Positions 16,340 through 26,402 of a stretch of DNA of 64,000 nt are shown here, piece after piece. The notes under the pieces are model-generated. The model had not been told where the DNA came from. It worked only from the letters and a program-made list of their open reading frames with translations, and ran no database searches. The stretch is from Amarolinea aalborgensis. GTDB taxonomy: Bacteria > Chloroflexota > Anaerolineae > SSC4 > Amarolineaceae. The first letter of the stretch is position 1. The number at the start of each line of letters is the position of its first letter. Location of the stretch: the NCBI RefSeq assembly GCF_900491745.1, contig NZ_UETR01000008.1:62001-126000 (forward strand). Direction: 5' to 3'. Made by a program: the position numbers and the translations under genes.

Positions 16340-16607
16340 CCTAATGGGTCTTTGACCGCAAGGATCACAAAGAACGCAGAGAAAAAACCGCCAAGACGCC
16401 AAGAGTTTTCTTCTTGGCGTCCTTTGTGTCTTTGTGTGAGCCATTCGGTTCCGGCTTGCCTGGGTTAGGCACGGCAAGAAAAAAGTCGGGTTTCCGTGGG
16501 AAACCCGACTTTTCCAGTCAATTACCTACGCACGGGGCGCACAACCGTGAATGAAAACAGGCAATCCGTAGCGATTCGTGTTCATCCGCGGCCTATTTGC
16601 AGGTGAC
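16340..16607. repeat. 3' cassette, unit 1 (downstream of the DUF11 protein gene)
   Basis: First of six related stretches in the window. In order it has an AT-richer segment beginning GACCGCAAGGATCACAAAG, a GTGTGAGCCATTCGG block, the terminator hairpin, and the block GCACGGGGCGCACAACCGTG followed by the gene end. It lacks the palindromes of the form CGTCCCTACGGGACG seen in units 2-5. No gene is seen here. Confidence 0.8.
16481..16513. terminator. Bidirectional terminator hairpin
   Basis: A perfect 13-base stem (A4 GTCGGGTTT pairing with AAACCCGAC T4) with a seven-base loop, giving a T-run in both directions. It lies between the convergent VapC and DUF11-protein genes. Confidence 0.85.
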
Positions 16608-19600
16608 TTAACCGCGCCGCCAGCGGCGCGCGGCCAGTCCAACCAGCGCCAGCAGCCCTGCGCCCGCCAGCGGCAAGGCCAAAGGCAGGCTCGCGGCCGC
16701 GCCCGCGTCCAGCACGCGCACGGCGGTCGGCGCGCCGTAATCCACGCTGACCGGGCCGTGGCGCGTGGCGGCGCCGGTGATGTCCACATCCTCCACCCAG
16801 TAGAAGTACGTCGCGCCCGGCGTGAGCTCAGCGCGGTCTTCCCAGGTGTAAATGAAGCCGCCGGGGCTGCCCTGCGACTGCGACGGGATCAGGGTTCCGT
16901 TGAGCTGCCGATCGGGCGCGGTGGCCGCCACGCCGCGGTAGAGGTTGAAGCCGCGGTTGTGCAGCTCGCTGACCGTCTCCCACGTCAGCAGCACGGCATC
17001 GCCCGTCTGCGCCGCGCTGAAGTCAGCCAGGGTGACGGCCATGGGATTGAGCGCGCTGCTGACCTGCGCGCTGTTGTTGCGAGCGTCGCAGTCGGCCGTG
17101 CCAGCCGATGGACTGACCGTCGCCGCGGCCGTCAGCGTACCGCTGGCGCCGGGTGGTACGACGCCCGCGACGGTCAAGGTCAGCTCTTGAACTGAGCCTA
17201 ACAGAAGGCCGCTCCAAACGCCAGTCCCGGCGTCGTACGCGCCTTCGCTCGGTGTGTAGCTGACGCCCTGCAGGGTGGGCAGCGTGAGAGCCAGGTGGAA
17301 AGCGGTCAGGCCGCTCTTGCCAAAATTGGTCGTGGTAACCAGGTAAGTCAACGCCCGGCCGGGCAGGTACTGCGCGGGCTGGCTGGCAATCGTCACTCCC
17401 AGGTCGGCGCAGCGCTGCAGCGCGTTGACGTCGGTCGCCGAGTTATTACCGCTCGTGTCGTCCGAGCCGCCCACCGGGCTGACCGACACGGTGTTGTTCA
17501 GCGCGCCCGCGGCCATGGGGTCAACCTTGCCCGTGATGGTCAGGTCGAACGAATCGCTTTTGCCCAGCGTCCCGCTCCACAGGCCCGTGACGGGGTCGAA
17601 CGTCCCTTTGCTGACCTGATACACCGCGCCCTGGATCGCAGCCGGCAGCGCGTCGCTGAGCAGGAGCTGGCCTAACGAGTGGTCTCCATTGTTGGTGACG
17701 TGGATGGTGTACGCGATGTCTTCGCCGGCCCAAGCCGGGTTGGGCGCACTGGTTTTGGTCACGCCCAGGTCCACCCGTGACAGGAGCGCGGCGCCGGCGG
17801 CGGCCTGCCCGCTGTAGCTCACGGCATAGCCGTTCTGATAAGTCACCGCCGCCGCGTTCACCAGCAGATTGCGCTCGACCGGCAGCACAGTCACCGGCGC
17901 CGCATCCGTTGCCGTGCAGCCCCAGGCATCGCGCGCGGTGACGACCGCCGTGTAGGCGCCGGCCGCGGCGTAGGTATGGTTGATCGTCGTGCCTGGCGTC
18001 CAGGCCTGCGGCGTGGTCCCGTCGCCGAAGTCCACCTGGTACTCGAAGGGCGCGACGCCGCCCAGATTGGATGAGACCATCGTAAACGCGACCGGGGCGG
18101 CGGCCAGCGTGATGGCGGGCGCGGCCGCAAACGGCGCCAGGCCGCTGTAGGCCGCAGTGACGCGCGCAACCAGGCCCGGATGGTCCTGATTGTCGTAAAT
18201 GCTTCCAGCATGCACGTTGTTCAGCAGCCGCACGGCGTAGAGATTGGCGCCGGCCTGCACGCCGCTCGTCGCACTGTAGGTCTCGATGGTGCCTGCGCCG
18301 ACCTTGGTCGCCAGGAAGACCTGGTTGAGGTACTGGTCGCCGTAATCGTCGTTGGCCACTTCCACGCTGCCGGTCAACCCGGTCGCGTTCAACGGCACGC
18401 AGAACTTCTGCCGGAAGAAGGTGTAATTGGCGTAGATCTGCGCGGTCGCCGTCGAGGCCACCCACTGGGCGTTGATGCGACTCGCATCGGTCCAGTAACT
18501 TTCGACGAAGGGCGCGCTCGGCGCCTCCCAGGCGCTGTCGTCGAAGTTGACCGCGCGCGGGTTCGCGTTCCAGCCAGCGGTCATGTTCGGGTTGCTGGCG
18601 GTTGGAATGACCTTCAGACGGCTGTCGGTGAGCGATGTAGTGACGACGACGCTGCCCGCGCGGCTCTCAGCCGTGAGGGTCGCGGCGGTCTGCGTCGCCG
18701 CGCTGGTCTGCCTGGCCAGCGTAACCAGGATGGCGACGCTGCCGGATGCGCCAGGCGCCACTGCGCCCACATTGCAGGTGACGACGCCGCCGCTCTCAGA
18801 GCAGCCGGCCGGGAGCGGGCTGACGTAGGTCGTGCCAGCCGGCAGCGGGTCGCTGATGACTACGTTCGTGGCTGTTACGGCGCCGCGGTTGACGTAGCTC
18901 AGGACGAACGTGAGCTGATCGCCCCAGTTGGGCGGCGTATGCGCGCTGCTGATCTGCTTTTCCAGCACGATGTTCGGCGCCGCCACGGTGTCGCTGTCGT
19001 ACGCGCTGTTGTTCGAAGTGTTCGGATCCGCGCCGTTCGAGTTGTCATCGCTGATCGCGGCGCTGTTTGCCACCACGGCCCCCGGCGCCGCCGTGCTGTT
19101 CACGTTGACATTGAAGGTCAGCGCGCCCTGGGCGCCCACCGCAACCGCGCCGATGTTCCAGGCGACGGTCCTGTTGGTTGCGTTGTAGGTGCAGGCCGGG
19201 CTGCAGGAACCGGCGACATACGTGACGTTCGCCGGCAGGGTGTCCACCACGGTGACGCCGGTCGCCGCGGCGTTGCCGACATTCTGGTAGGTGAGCTGAT
19301 AGGTGAGGCCTGTTTGTCCCGCCTGCAGCGCCGTCGTGTTGTCGGTCTTGCTAATCTTCAAATCGGGCGCGCTGGCGATCAGGTCAATGTCGGTGATCTC
19401 GTTGTTGGTGACATCAGCCTCGGGGCTGGTCGTGCTGACGGTCGCCTTGTTCCACACCGCCGTCGTGCCGATGGGCAGAGTGTTCTTCACCTGGACGCGG
19501 ACGGTGAATACGAACGAGCCGTTGGGGGCGATGGCGTTGGCTAGAGTGTAGGTGCGGAACGTCGTACCGTCGGCGTTATTCACGACGACCGGCGTCACGC

Positions 19601-22391
19601 CCGATGTGTCGCTGACAAAGAGGAGCAGGTTCCGGTCCAGGATGTCCACCACCTGGACGCCCTCAGCCGTCACCGTGCCGATGTTCTGCACCGTGATCGT
19701 GTAATCCAGGTACTGATCGGTCGTCGCCGTGGGCTGGCCGTCGGTCTTGGTGACCCACAGGTTGGCCGTGCCGAGCGTCACATTTTGCGTGTTTGACCCG
19801 CACGTGCTGATGGCCAGCGTCGTCGTGCCGGACTGATAGCCGGCCTTGCTCACGGCCAGGCTGGCGCTGCCCAGGGCGATGGGCGCGCCGGGCGTGCTGG
19901 TGAAGCTGTACGCGCCGCCCGACGCGGTCGTCGTCTGGTAGACGTGATTGGCGCTGTCGGTGAGCTGGACGGCCGCGCCGACGATGGCCGCGCCGTTGCC
20001 GGCTTCCGTCACCACGCCGCTCAACGACACCGTGCCGCCCAGGAGCAGGCTGGCGCTGGCGCTGTCGTTCGCGCTGCTGTAGTCGAACGGGCTGCTGGCG
20101 CTCCGGCTCGCGGTGTTGTTGATCGTGGCGCCGCAGGTGATGCTGTTGACCGTGGTGACGATGCTCAAGGTCGCGTTGGAGCCCGCGGGCATCGCGCCGA
20201 CGGCCCATACACCCGTCGCCGTGGTGAAGGTGCCCTGGCTGGCGGTGAAGCTGCTGTACGTCAGCCCGGCGGGGATGGCTTCGTTGATGCTGACGCCCGT
20301 GGCTGCGCTTGGCCCCTGGTTGGTGACCACGATGGTGTACGTTGCCTGCTGGCCGGCCGCGGTGACCGTGGCCGGAGAGACGCTTTTCGTCATCGCCAGG
20401 TCTGCGCTCTCGATCACCGTGGGATCACTGGCCGTATTGTTGGCCATGTTCTGATCGGCGCTGACGATCGCGACCGTGGCGGTGTTGGTGACGCTGGGCG
20501 CGGCCGCCTGGCCCACGCTCACCGTCACGGTGATGTCGGGCAGATAAGCGGGCGTGGCCAGGCCGGCGGTGTTGGGATGCGTGCAGGTGACCTGCTGGCC
20601 GGCCGCGCTGCACGTCCAGCCCGCGCCCACGGCCGAGACGTAAGTCAAGCCAGCCGGCAGGGCGTCGCCCACCGTCACCACGCCGTTGATCGTCCCGCTG
20701 CCCACATTGGAGACCTTGAGCGTGTAGGCGGCATTTTGCCCGATGACGAAATCTGCGCTGTGCGCCTTCTGGATGCGCGCATCCTGGTTTTGCTGGGGCA
20801 CGATGGTCAACGAGTTCTGCACCGCGGTGCTGGGGAAATAGGTCCACAGATCCAGCCCCTTCCAGTTCCCGAAGCCGTTGCCGCTGCCGTCGCCCCATTT
20901 GCGCTGGACGCCCGACGAATCGAAGCCGTTCTTGGGGTCGGAATAGAGCGGGTTCGGCGGCGTGTTGCCGGATGGGTTGGCCGACGGGTTGACCGCTACG
21001 CCGGTGGAGGTTGTGTAGGCGCGGTCATCGTAGAAGGCCGTGCTGCACGATGGGTACGGGCAGGTTCCGCCGATGGGATTGAGCAGGGTCAGCGTCGGCC
21101 CACCGTTGACGCTGTTCTCTGCGTCCAGCAGCGGGAAGTGATACTCGCCCGCGTGCATCGAAGTCTTGAACTGATACGGCCCGCCCACGGAGAAGGGCGC
21201 GCCGCTGTTGTCCTTGCCGTCCCAGTTGATCACATTGACGCCGAACGCGGTGACAGAGCGCAGGACGCGGTTGGCCGCATTGGTGGGGTCGAAGTTGACG
21301 CCATCGCGGCTGATCACGACCTCGGAGATGCCGCCGACGTTGCCGGTGTAGGTGAACTGGCCGCCCACCGCATAGGAAGCGGCGCTGCCGCCGGCCGAGC
21401 CGCTGAAGGTGACGTTGTTGATCGTCGGAATCTGCGGCGCGGGCACGATCGTGGTGGGCAGATCCGCATTGGGCAGGCTGAAGAAGAGCTTGGCCGTGGC
21501 CGGGGACTGCCTCACCCCGCCCAGGATCGTGCCGAGCGAGTTGTCGGTCGCGACCAGGTCGTGATAGAGGGGAGTCTTGCCATCGGGATCGAGGAAACCG
21601 ACGCTGTTGCCATAGAGGAGATAGCCGTTGGGATCCAGGCCGCGCAGATCGAGCCGGTATTTGAAGCCGTCGGCCGAGGTCGCGTACAGGGTGGAGAACT
21701 GCTGGAAGGTGCTGCCGTTGCCGCCGGCGAGCATGGCCAGGTAGTCCACGAAGACGCGGCCCGTCTTCGTCACCCCCGCCGCGCGCACGGTGATGTCCCA
21801 CATGGACACGCCCGCGCTCTGGGTGCTATCAGTGACCGGCGCGGCGATGGTGCCCGCGCTGCCATCGCCGTTCCCCAGGATGCCCGCCGGGCCGATCATG
21901 GCGACCCAATAGACGCCGGCTTCGGGCGCGGTGTAGGTGCACGGGTCATAGCCTCCGCTGGTGGGCAGCGGGCCAGCCTGCTCCTGCGCGCGCGTGGTCA
22001 GCTTGCCCTTCGTGGGCTGCGCCGTGGAGCATTTCAGGCTAGGGGTGGGGATGCTGGCGGTCGCCATCTGGCTGTCGCTGATCAGGTTCGGATTCCACAG
22101 CCAGATGTCGCCCGAGCCGACGCCGACGCCGCTGGAACCCATGCTGATGATCTCACCGGCCTTGGCGTAGACGCGCAGCCAGGTGCGCCGGTAGAGTGTC
22201 GTGGTCTTGCTGTCACGAAATTCAGTCAGGGCGCGCTTGCCCGTGTTGCTGAGCAGCAGCTCGCGCGTGCCCTCCGCGTGCGCAGCGGGCGTCCACGCGG
22301 AGGCGGCCACGGTCGCCCACACCATCAGGACGAGTGCGCCGAGTCGGGCTGCGCGCGCGAAACCGCGCCAATCATCAGGGAACTGTTTCAT
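16608..22391 (-). CDS. Giant secreted DUF11/PKD surface protein with C-terminal anchor
   Basis: 1927 residues. A signal peptide (about 1-40) ends in AAHAEG. Residues 40-530 match no family I recognise. DUF11 repeats run from about 540 to 1290, interrupted near 787-867 by a carboxypeptidase-regulatory/CNA-B-like domain. A region around 1290-1440 may be a sugar-binding-like domain, a PKD domain lies near 1450-1530 (FGDGTTPQAW), and two more DUF11 repeats extend to about 1780. The last ~145 residues are a module shared with the proteins at 26403 and 31874: an FnIII-like part, then SLPLALPLAGAGLLAL and a WRRG tail. DUF11 proteins are usually adhesive cell-surface or S-layer-like proteins. Repeated DNA makes recombination likely. 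Confidence 0.9.
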   Translation of the reverse strand: MKQFPDDWRGFARAARLGALVLMVWATVAASAWTPAAHAEGTRELLLSNTGKRALTEFRDSKTTTLYRRTWLRVYAKAGEIISMGSSGVGVGSGDIWLWNPNLISDSQMATASIPTPSLKCSTAQPTKGKLTTRAQEQAGPLPTSGGYDPCTYTAPEAGVYWVAMIGPAGILGNGDGSAGTIAAPVTDSTQSAGVSMWDITVRAAGVTKTGRVFVDYLAMLAGGNGSTFQQFSTLYATSADGFKYRLDLRGLDPNGYLLYGNSVGFLDPDGKTPLYHDLVATDNSLGTILGGVRQSPATAKLFFSLPNADLPTTIVPAPQIPTINNVTFSGSAGGSAASYAVGGQFTYTGNVGGISEVVISRDGVNFDPTNAANRVLRSVTAFGVNVINWDGKDNSGAPFSVGGPYQFKTSMHAGEYHFPLLDAENSVNGGPTLTLLNPIGGTCPYPSCSTAFYDDRAYTTSTGVAVNPSANPSGNTPPNPLYSDPKNGFDSSGVQRKWGDGSGNGFGNWKGLDLWTYFPSTAVQNSLTIVPQQNQDARIQKAHSADFVIGQNAAYTLKVSNVGSGTINGVVTVGDALPAGLTYVSAVGAGWTCSAAGQQVTCTHPNTAGLATPAYLPDITVTVSVGQAAAPSVTNTATVAIVSADQNMANNTASDPTVIESADLAMTKSVSPATVTAAGQQATYTIVVTNQGPSAATGVSINEAIPAGLTYSSFTASQGTFTTATGVWAVGAMPAGSNATLSIVTTVNSITCGATINNTASRSASSPFDYSSANDSASASLLLGGTVSLSGVVTEAGNGAAIVGAAVQLTDSANHVYQTTTASGGAYSFTSTPGAPIALGSASLAVSKAGYQSGTTTLAISTCGSNTQNVTLGTANLWVTKTDGQPTATTDQYLDYTITVQNIGTVTAEGVQVVDILDRNLLLFVSDTSGVTPVVVNNADGTTFRTYTLANAIAPNGSFVFTVRVQVKNTLPIGTTAVWNKATVSTTSPEADVTNNEITDIDLIASAPDLKISKTDNTTALQAGQTGLTYQLTYQNVGNAAATGVTVVDTLPANVTYVAGSCSPACTYNATNRTVAWNIGAVAVGAQGALTFNVNVNSTAAPGAVVANSAAISDDNSNGADPNTSNNSAYDSDTVAAPNIVLEKQISSAHTPPNWGDQLTFVLSYVNRGAVTATNVVISDPLPAGTTYVSPLPAGCSESGGVVTCNVGAVAPGASGSVAILVTLARQTSAATQTAATLTAESRAGSVVVTTSLTDSRLKVIPTASNPNMTAGWNANPRAVNFDDSAWEAPSAPFVESYWTDASRINAQWVASTATAQIYANYTFFRQKFCVPLNATGLTGSVEVANDDYGDQYLNQVFLATKVGAGTIETYSATSGVQAGANLYAVRLLNNVHAGSIYDNQDHPGLVARVTAAYSGLAPFAAAPAITLAAAPVAFTMVSSNLGGVAPFEYQVDFGDGTTPQAWTPGTTINHTYAAAGAYTAVVTARDAWGCTATDAAPVTVLPVERNLLVNAAAVTYQNGYAVSYSGQAAAGAALLSRVDLGVTKTSAPNPAWAGEDIAYTIHVTNNGDHSLGQLLLSDALPAAIQGAVYQVSKGTFDPVTGLWSGTLGKSDSFDLTITGKVDPMAAGALNNTVSVSPVGGSDDTSGNNSATDVNALQRCADLGVTIASQPAQYLPGRALTYLVTTTNFGKSGLTAFHLALTLPTLQGVSYTPSEGAYDAGTGVWSGLLLGSVQELTLTVAGVVPPGASGTLTAAATVSPSAGTADCDARNNSAQVSSALNPMAVTLADFSAAQTGDAVLLTWETVSELHNRGFNLYRGVAATAPDRQLNGTLIPSQSQGSPGGFIYTWEDRAELTPGATYFYWVEDVDITGAATRHGPVSVDYGAPTAVRVLDAGAAASLPLALPLAGAGLLALVGLAARRWRRG

Positions 22392-22619
22392 AACTTACCT
22401 CCATACGCTTGGTCTTCGGGGAATAGCAGTCGTGGGTCTACCATTAGAAAAACATACGCCCGTTGATCCTTGCCAAGCTGCAACGATCACACGAGCGTCC
22501 ACCACGCCCCGCCGTCATGCCAGCAGCGCCGCAGCGACTGCCGATTTGTGTACATTATATCACAAACAACAAGACGTCCACAGTGCAGAATAGTCACGTC
22601 GAGGCGGCCCTGTGGATTT

Positions 22620-23165
22620 TTGACCGCAGAGATCACAAAGAAACCGCGAAGACGCCAAGGTCGCCAAGTCTTTTCTGCTTGGCGTTCTTTGCGTCTTTGT
22701 GTGAGCCATTGGATTCCGGCTTGCCTGGGGTGGGGAAGGCAAGAAAAATCGGCGCCTGTCCCGTAGGGACGCCTGACCTGAGCGCCCATGATCGCACCAT
22801 TCATGGCCGTCCCCGCGGGACGGTTGAACTCCTCCCCCATGGTCGCGGTATGGCCGCGGGATCCACCGAGGGCGTCATCATTCAATCGTCCCTACAGGAC
22901 GGCGAGATCGTGGGGTCGTCGCTGGCCCCAAGTCAAAGCGTCCCTACGGGACGGCGCGCGCCGTCGCCGCCGCAAACAAAAGCCGGGCCCCTTGCGGAAA
23001 CCCGGCTTTTCCACTCAGCCACCTATGCGCGGGGCGCACACCCGCGGATAAAAACAGACCATCCGCGGCGATCCGTGATCATCCGCGGCCCATTTTCAGG
23101 CGCGTTCACCGCGCCGTTGGCATCCGGCCAGCGCCTGGCACGCGCACGGCCGTCGGCCAGGCGCG
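22620..23165. repeat. 3' cassette, unit 2, with palindromes and decayed anchor
   Basis: The stretch 22392-23219 has no gene. It opens with the AT-richer GACCGCAGAGATCACAAAG block, then GTGTGAGCCATTGG. At least four short imperfect palindromes of the type CGTCCCTACGGGACG follow (about 22758-22955), then the terminator at 22977-23010 and the CGCGGGGCGCACACCCGCGG block. Bases about 23100-23165 resemble a heavily deleted anchor-coding segment of the neighbouring surface-protein genes. Confidence 0.78.
22977..23010. terminator. Bidirectional terminator hairpin, unit 2
   Basis: Ten-base stem AAAAGCCGGG / CCCGGCTTTT, loop about 14 bases. It lies downstream of the Rpn-type gene on the minus strand. 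Confidence 0.8.
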
Positions 23166-23219
23166 TACCCCTTCACCTTCCAGGGGCTGATCGCCTGGCG
23201 CCCCCGTTTCTCCGTCACG

Positions 23220-24227
23220 TCAAGGAAGGGCCCGGAGGAACTCATCCAGCGAGCTGGCATCCAAGGCCACGTCCATCAAGTTCTCGAGATCGGCAAGCGG
23301 CAGGCTCTGCAATGCGCTCTCCACGGCCGGCGCGGCCGCGTCGCCAAAGCGGTGGCGCAGCACGCGCCACAACTGCCGCACGGCTTCTCGCTGCATGCCC
23401 TGCTGCATGCCCTGCTGCATGCCCTGCTGCATGCCCTGTTCCATGCCCTGTTCCATGCCCTGCTCCAGCCCCTTCCGTATCCCAATGCGCTCGACACTGG
23501 TGATGTATGGCATTTGCTCCGCCTCCTCCATCGCTTGCACTTCTCGCCAAAAGATTTCATCCAAACCTTCTGGCAGTTGGATCACCCAATCTATGAACCG
23601 AAATAGATTGATGATATCTTGTCTCTGATAACCTCGTTGATACAGCCGCTTCGTCAACCACACCTTGGCCGCCAACCGTGCATCGTCATTCTGCCGCGTC
23701 TCCAACGACTTCAGATGCGCCATGACGATCACCGCGAAGGGGTTGCGGCTGGCCTCCAGTTCGTCCCAGCGCGCCCGATAATCGAGCAGCTTGATCACCG
23801 GAAACTTGATGCCAACTTCGCAGCCCCACAGCGCATACCCAAAACCCGTCGGCCGCCACAGCGCCGTCTCATCCGCCAGCACCGCCAGGCTCACAACCTG
23901 CCTGTGATGCCGATCATACAAGCGATAGTTGTAGACATACATGCGCTCCGCAAAGTCAGGCTCGGGCTGACCCTGCACCTCGACATGCACCAGCACCCAT
24001 GTCTCCTGCCCGCCCTGTCGGTGCACTCGCACCAAATGGTCCACGCGGCGCGCCCCTACCTCCGCCTCACGCGTCACCTGGCGCAGTTCCTTGTCCAAGA
24101 ATTCGTACTTGCGCCGCCAGTCAATGTCCGCCGCCGCATCGGCCAAGAAGAACGTCATGAACTCCGGAAAATAGCGCTCCAGCGCCTCTTTCCACGGATT
24201 GTCGTAGTCGGTCAATGGCTTGCCCAT
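23220..24227 (-). CDS. Rpn / PD-(D/E)XK-type nuclease-transposase family protein, copy 1
   Basis: 335 residues from the ATG at 24227 (MGKPLTDYDNPWKEALE); upstream codons in frame look non-coding. The family core is visible: DIDWRRKYEFLDKELRQV, an acidic segment DHLVRVHRQGGQETWVLVH followed by VEVQGQPEPDFAERMYVYN, and a later RNPFAVIVMAHL. These fit the PDDEXK_2/RpnA-like nucleases, of which E. coli members promote RecA-independent recombination. A run of four-residue QGME/QGMQ repeats, encoded by 12-base units, follows near residue 245-270. A partner copy 1683 bases away differs at about one residue. Confidence 0.85.
   Translation of the reverse strand: MGKPLTDYDNPWKEALERYFPEFMTFFLADAAADIDWRRKYEFLDKELRQVTREAEVGARRVDHLVRVHRQGGQETWVLVHVEVQGQPEPDFAERMYVYNYRLYDRHHRQVVSLAVLADETALWRPTGFGYALWGCEVGIKFPVIKLLDYRARWDELEASRNPFAVIVMAHLKSLETRQNDDARLAAKVWLTKRLYQRGYQRQDIINLFRFIDWVIQLPEGLDEIFWREVQAMEEAEQMPYITSVERIGIRKGLEQGMEQGMEQGMQQGMQQGMQQGMQREAVRQLWRVLRHRFGDAAAPAVESALQSLPLADLENLMDVALDASSLDEFLRALP
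23391..23463. repeat. 12-base tandem repeat inside the Rpn-type gene, copy 1
   Basis: About six head-to-tail units of the form CTGCATGCCCTG, with TTCCATGCCCTG variants. They are in frame, encoding QGMQ or QGME on the minus strand. Unit number can change by slippage without breaking the frame. The same tract is at 25074-25146. Confidence 0.9.
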
Positions 24228-24329
24228 CCTCAAAGCTCCCCTGGGTGATCGCGACCTGGCGCATTGTAGCACAAAACCACGCCCTTTGAAAGAGGCCGGC
24301 CTATGCGGCCGCACACGGATTTCTCACAC

Positions 24330-24848
24330 CAAGCCACAAAAACGCCAAGAAATCGGGCATGTCTTTGCGCCTTGGTGTCTTCGTGTGAGCCATTGGATTC
24401 CGGCTTGCCCGGGGTGGGCAGGTTAGAAAAATCGGCGCCTGTCCCGTAGGGACGCCCGACCTGAGCACCCATGATCGCACCATTCATGGCCGTCCCCGCG
24501 GGACGGTTGAACTCCTCCCCCATGGTCGCGGTATGGCCGCGGGATCCACCGAGGGCGTCATCATTCAATCGTCCCTACAGGACGGCGAGATCGTGGGGTC
24601 GTCGCTGGCCCCAAGTCAAAGCGTCCCTACGGGACGGCGCGCGCCGTCGCCGCCGCAAACAAAAGCCGGGCCCCTTGCGGAAACCCGGCTTTTCCACTCA
24701 GCCACCTATGCGCGGGGCGCACACCCGCGGATAAAAACAGACCATCCGCGGCGATCCGTGATCATCCGCGGCCCATTTTCAGGCGCGTTCACCGCGCCGT
24801 TGGCATCCGGCCAGCGCCTGGCACGCGCACGGCCGTCGGCCAGGCGCG
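24330..24848. repeat. 3' cassette, unit 3
   Basis: Part of the tandem duplication and almost identical to unit 2: palindromes, terminator at 24660-24693, and a decayed anchor segment near 24783-24848. The gap 24228-24902 contains no gene. Confidence 0.8.
24660..24693. terminator. Bidirectional terminator hairpin, unit 3
   Basis: Identical to the hairpin at 22977-23010, shifted by 1683 bases. Confidence 0.8.
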
Positions 24849-24902
24849 TACCCCTTCACCTTCCAGGGGCTGATCGCCTGGCGCCCCCGTTTCTCCGTCA
24901 CG

Positions 24903-25910
24903 TCAAGGAAGGGCCCGGAGGAACTCATCCAGCGAGCTGGCATCCAAGGCCACGTCCATCAAGTTCTCGAGATCGGCAAGCGGCAGGCTCTGCAATGCGC
25001 TCTCCACGGCCGGCGCGGCCGCGTCGCCAAAGCGGTGGCGCAGCACGCGCCACAACTGCCGCACGGCTTCTCGCTGCATGCCCTGCTGCATGCCCTGCTG
25101 CATGCCCTGCTGCATGCCCTGTTCCATGCCCTGTTCCATGCCCTGCTCCAGCCCCTTCCGTATCCCAATGCGCTCGACACTGGTGATGTATGGCATTTGC
25201 TCCGCCTCCTCCATCGCTTGCACTTCTCGCCAAAAGATTTCATCCAAACCTTCTGGCAGTTGGATCACCCAATCTATGAACCGAAATAGATTGATGATAT
25301 CTTGTCTCTGATAACCTCGTTGATACAGCCGCTTCGTCAACCACACCTTGGCCGCCAACCGTGCATCGTCATTCTGCCGCGTCTCCAACGACTTCAGATG
25401 CGCCATGACGATCACCGCGAAGGGGTTGCGGCTGGCCTCCAGTTCGTCCCAGCGCGCCCGATAATCGAGCAGCTTGATCACCGGAAACTTGATGCCAACT
25501 TCGCAGCCCCACAGCGCATACCCAAAACCCGTCGGCCGCCACAGCGCCGTCTCATCCGCCAGCACCGCCAGGCTCACAACCTGCCTGTGATGCCGATCAT
25601 ACAAGCGATAGTTGTAGACATACATGCGCTCCGCAAAGTCAGGCTCGGGCTGACCCTGCACCTCGACATGCACCAGCACCCATGTCTCCTGCCCGCCCTG
25701 TCGGTGCACTCGCACCAAATGGTCCACGCGGCGCGCCCCCAACTCCGCCTCACGCGTCACCTGGCGCAGTTCCTTGTCCAGGAATTCGTATTTGCGCCGC
25801 CAGTCAATGTCCGCCGCCGCATCGGCCAAGAAGAACGTCATGAACTCCGGAAAATAGCGCTCCAGCGCCTCTTTCCACGGATTGTCGTAGTCGGTCAATG
25901 GCTTGCCCAT
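24903..25910 (-). CDS. Rpn / PD-(D/E)XK-type nuclease-transposase family protein, copy 2
   Basis: 335 residues and practically identical to copy 1; the visible difference is VGARR to LGARR near residue 62. The same nuclease core and QGME/QGMQ repeat tract are present. It occupies the same position as copy 1, just upstream of an anchor remnant and a terminator cassette. Both copies keep open frames, so neither has had time to decay, or both are used. Confidence 0.85.
   Translation of the reverse strand: MGKPLTDYDNPWKEALERYFPEFMTFFLADAAADIDWRRKYEFLDKELRQVTREAELGARRVDHLVRVHRQGGQETWVLVHVEVQGQPEPDFAERMYVYNYRLYDRHHRQVVSLAVLADETALWRPTGFGYALWGCEVGIKFPVIKLLDYRARWDELEASRNPFAVIVMAHLKSLETRQNDDARLAAKVWLTKRLYQRGYQRQDIINLFRFIDWVIQLPEGLDEIFWREVQAMEEAEQMPYITSVERIGIRKGLEQGMEQGMEQGMQQGMQQGMQQGMQREAVRQLWRVLRHRFGDAAAPAVESALQSLPLADLENLMDVALDASSLDEFLRALP
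25074..25146. repeat. 12-base tandem repeat inside the Rpn-type gene, copy 2
   Basis: Same unit number and order of variants as the tract at 23391-23463, in line with a recent duplication. Confidence 0.9.
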
Positions 25911-26009
25911 CCTCAAAGCCCCCCTGGGTGATCGCGACCTGGCGCATTGTAGCACAAAACCACGCCCTTTGAAAGAGGCCGGCCTGTGCGGCCGCACACG
26001 GATTTCTCA

Positions 26010-26402
26010 CACCAAGCCACAAAGACGCCAAGAAATCGGGGCATGTCTTTGCGCCTTGGTGTCTTCGTGTGAGCTATTGGGTTCTGGCTTGCCCGCGGTG
26101 GGTAGGTAAGAAAAAATCGGCGCCTGTCCCGTAGGGACGCCTGACCTGAGCGCCCAGGATCGCGCCATTCATGGCCGTCCCAGCGGGACGGTTGAACCCC
26201 TCTCGCACGGTCGCGGTCTTGCCGCGGGATACACCGTGGGCGTCATCATTCAATCGTCCCTACGGGACGGCGGGATCGTGGGGTGGTTGCCAGCCTCAAG
26301 TCAAGGCGTCCCTACGGGACGGCGCGTGCCGTCGCAGCCGCAAACAAAAGCCGGGCCTCTTGCGGAAACCCGGCTTTCCAAACGTTTCTGAACTATCTGC
26401 GT
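26010..26402. repeat. 3' cassette, unit 4
   Basis: The diverged continuation of the tandem repeat. It has the GTGTGAGCTATTGGG block, palindromes of the CGTCCCTACGGGACG type (about 26127-26325) and a terminator hairpin at 26346-26377. It then joins directly to the intact anchor of the gene ending at 26403. No gene is seen in 25911-26402. Confidence 0.8.
26346..26377. terminator. Terminator hairpin, unit 4
   Basis: Stem AAAAGCCGGG / CCCGGCTTT with a ~13-base loop, downstream of the 1002-residue surface protein gene. Confidence 0.78.

Larger units (their letters stand above)
22701..26067. repeat. 1.68 kb tandem duplication carrying an Rpn-type gene and cassette
   Basis: Bases 22701-24384 are repeated almost exactly at 24385-26067. 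The offset is 1683-1684 bases, with one indel near the left end. Each unit holds a 3' cassette, an anchor remnant and an Rpn-type gene. The two copies of the gene differ by only a few bases, so the event is recent. A third, more diverged copy of the cassette start continues at 26010-26400. Confidence 0.92.

Noticed and set aside
19944..22466. 840-codon open frame on the plus strand opposite the DUF11 protein gene
   Set aside because: Composition is Arg/Gly/His-rich without any domain, which is the usual antisense shadow of a GC-rich gene; the minus-strand gene has signal peptide, DUF11 and PKD motifs.
22463..23503. 346-codon plus-strand frame over the cassette and the end of Rpn copy 1
   Set aside because: It runs through terminator and palindromes and its end is only the antisense of the QGMx tract.
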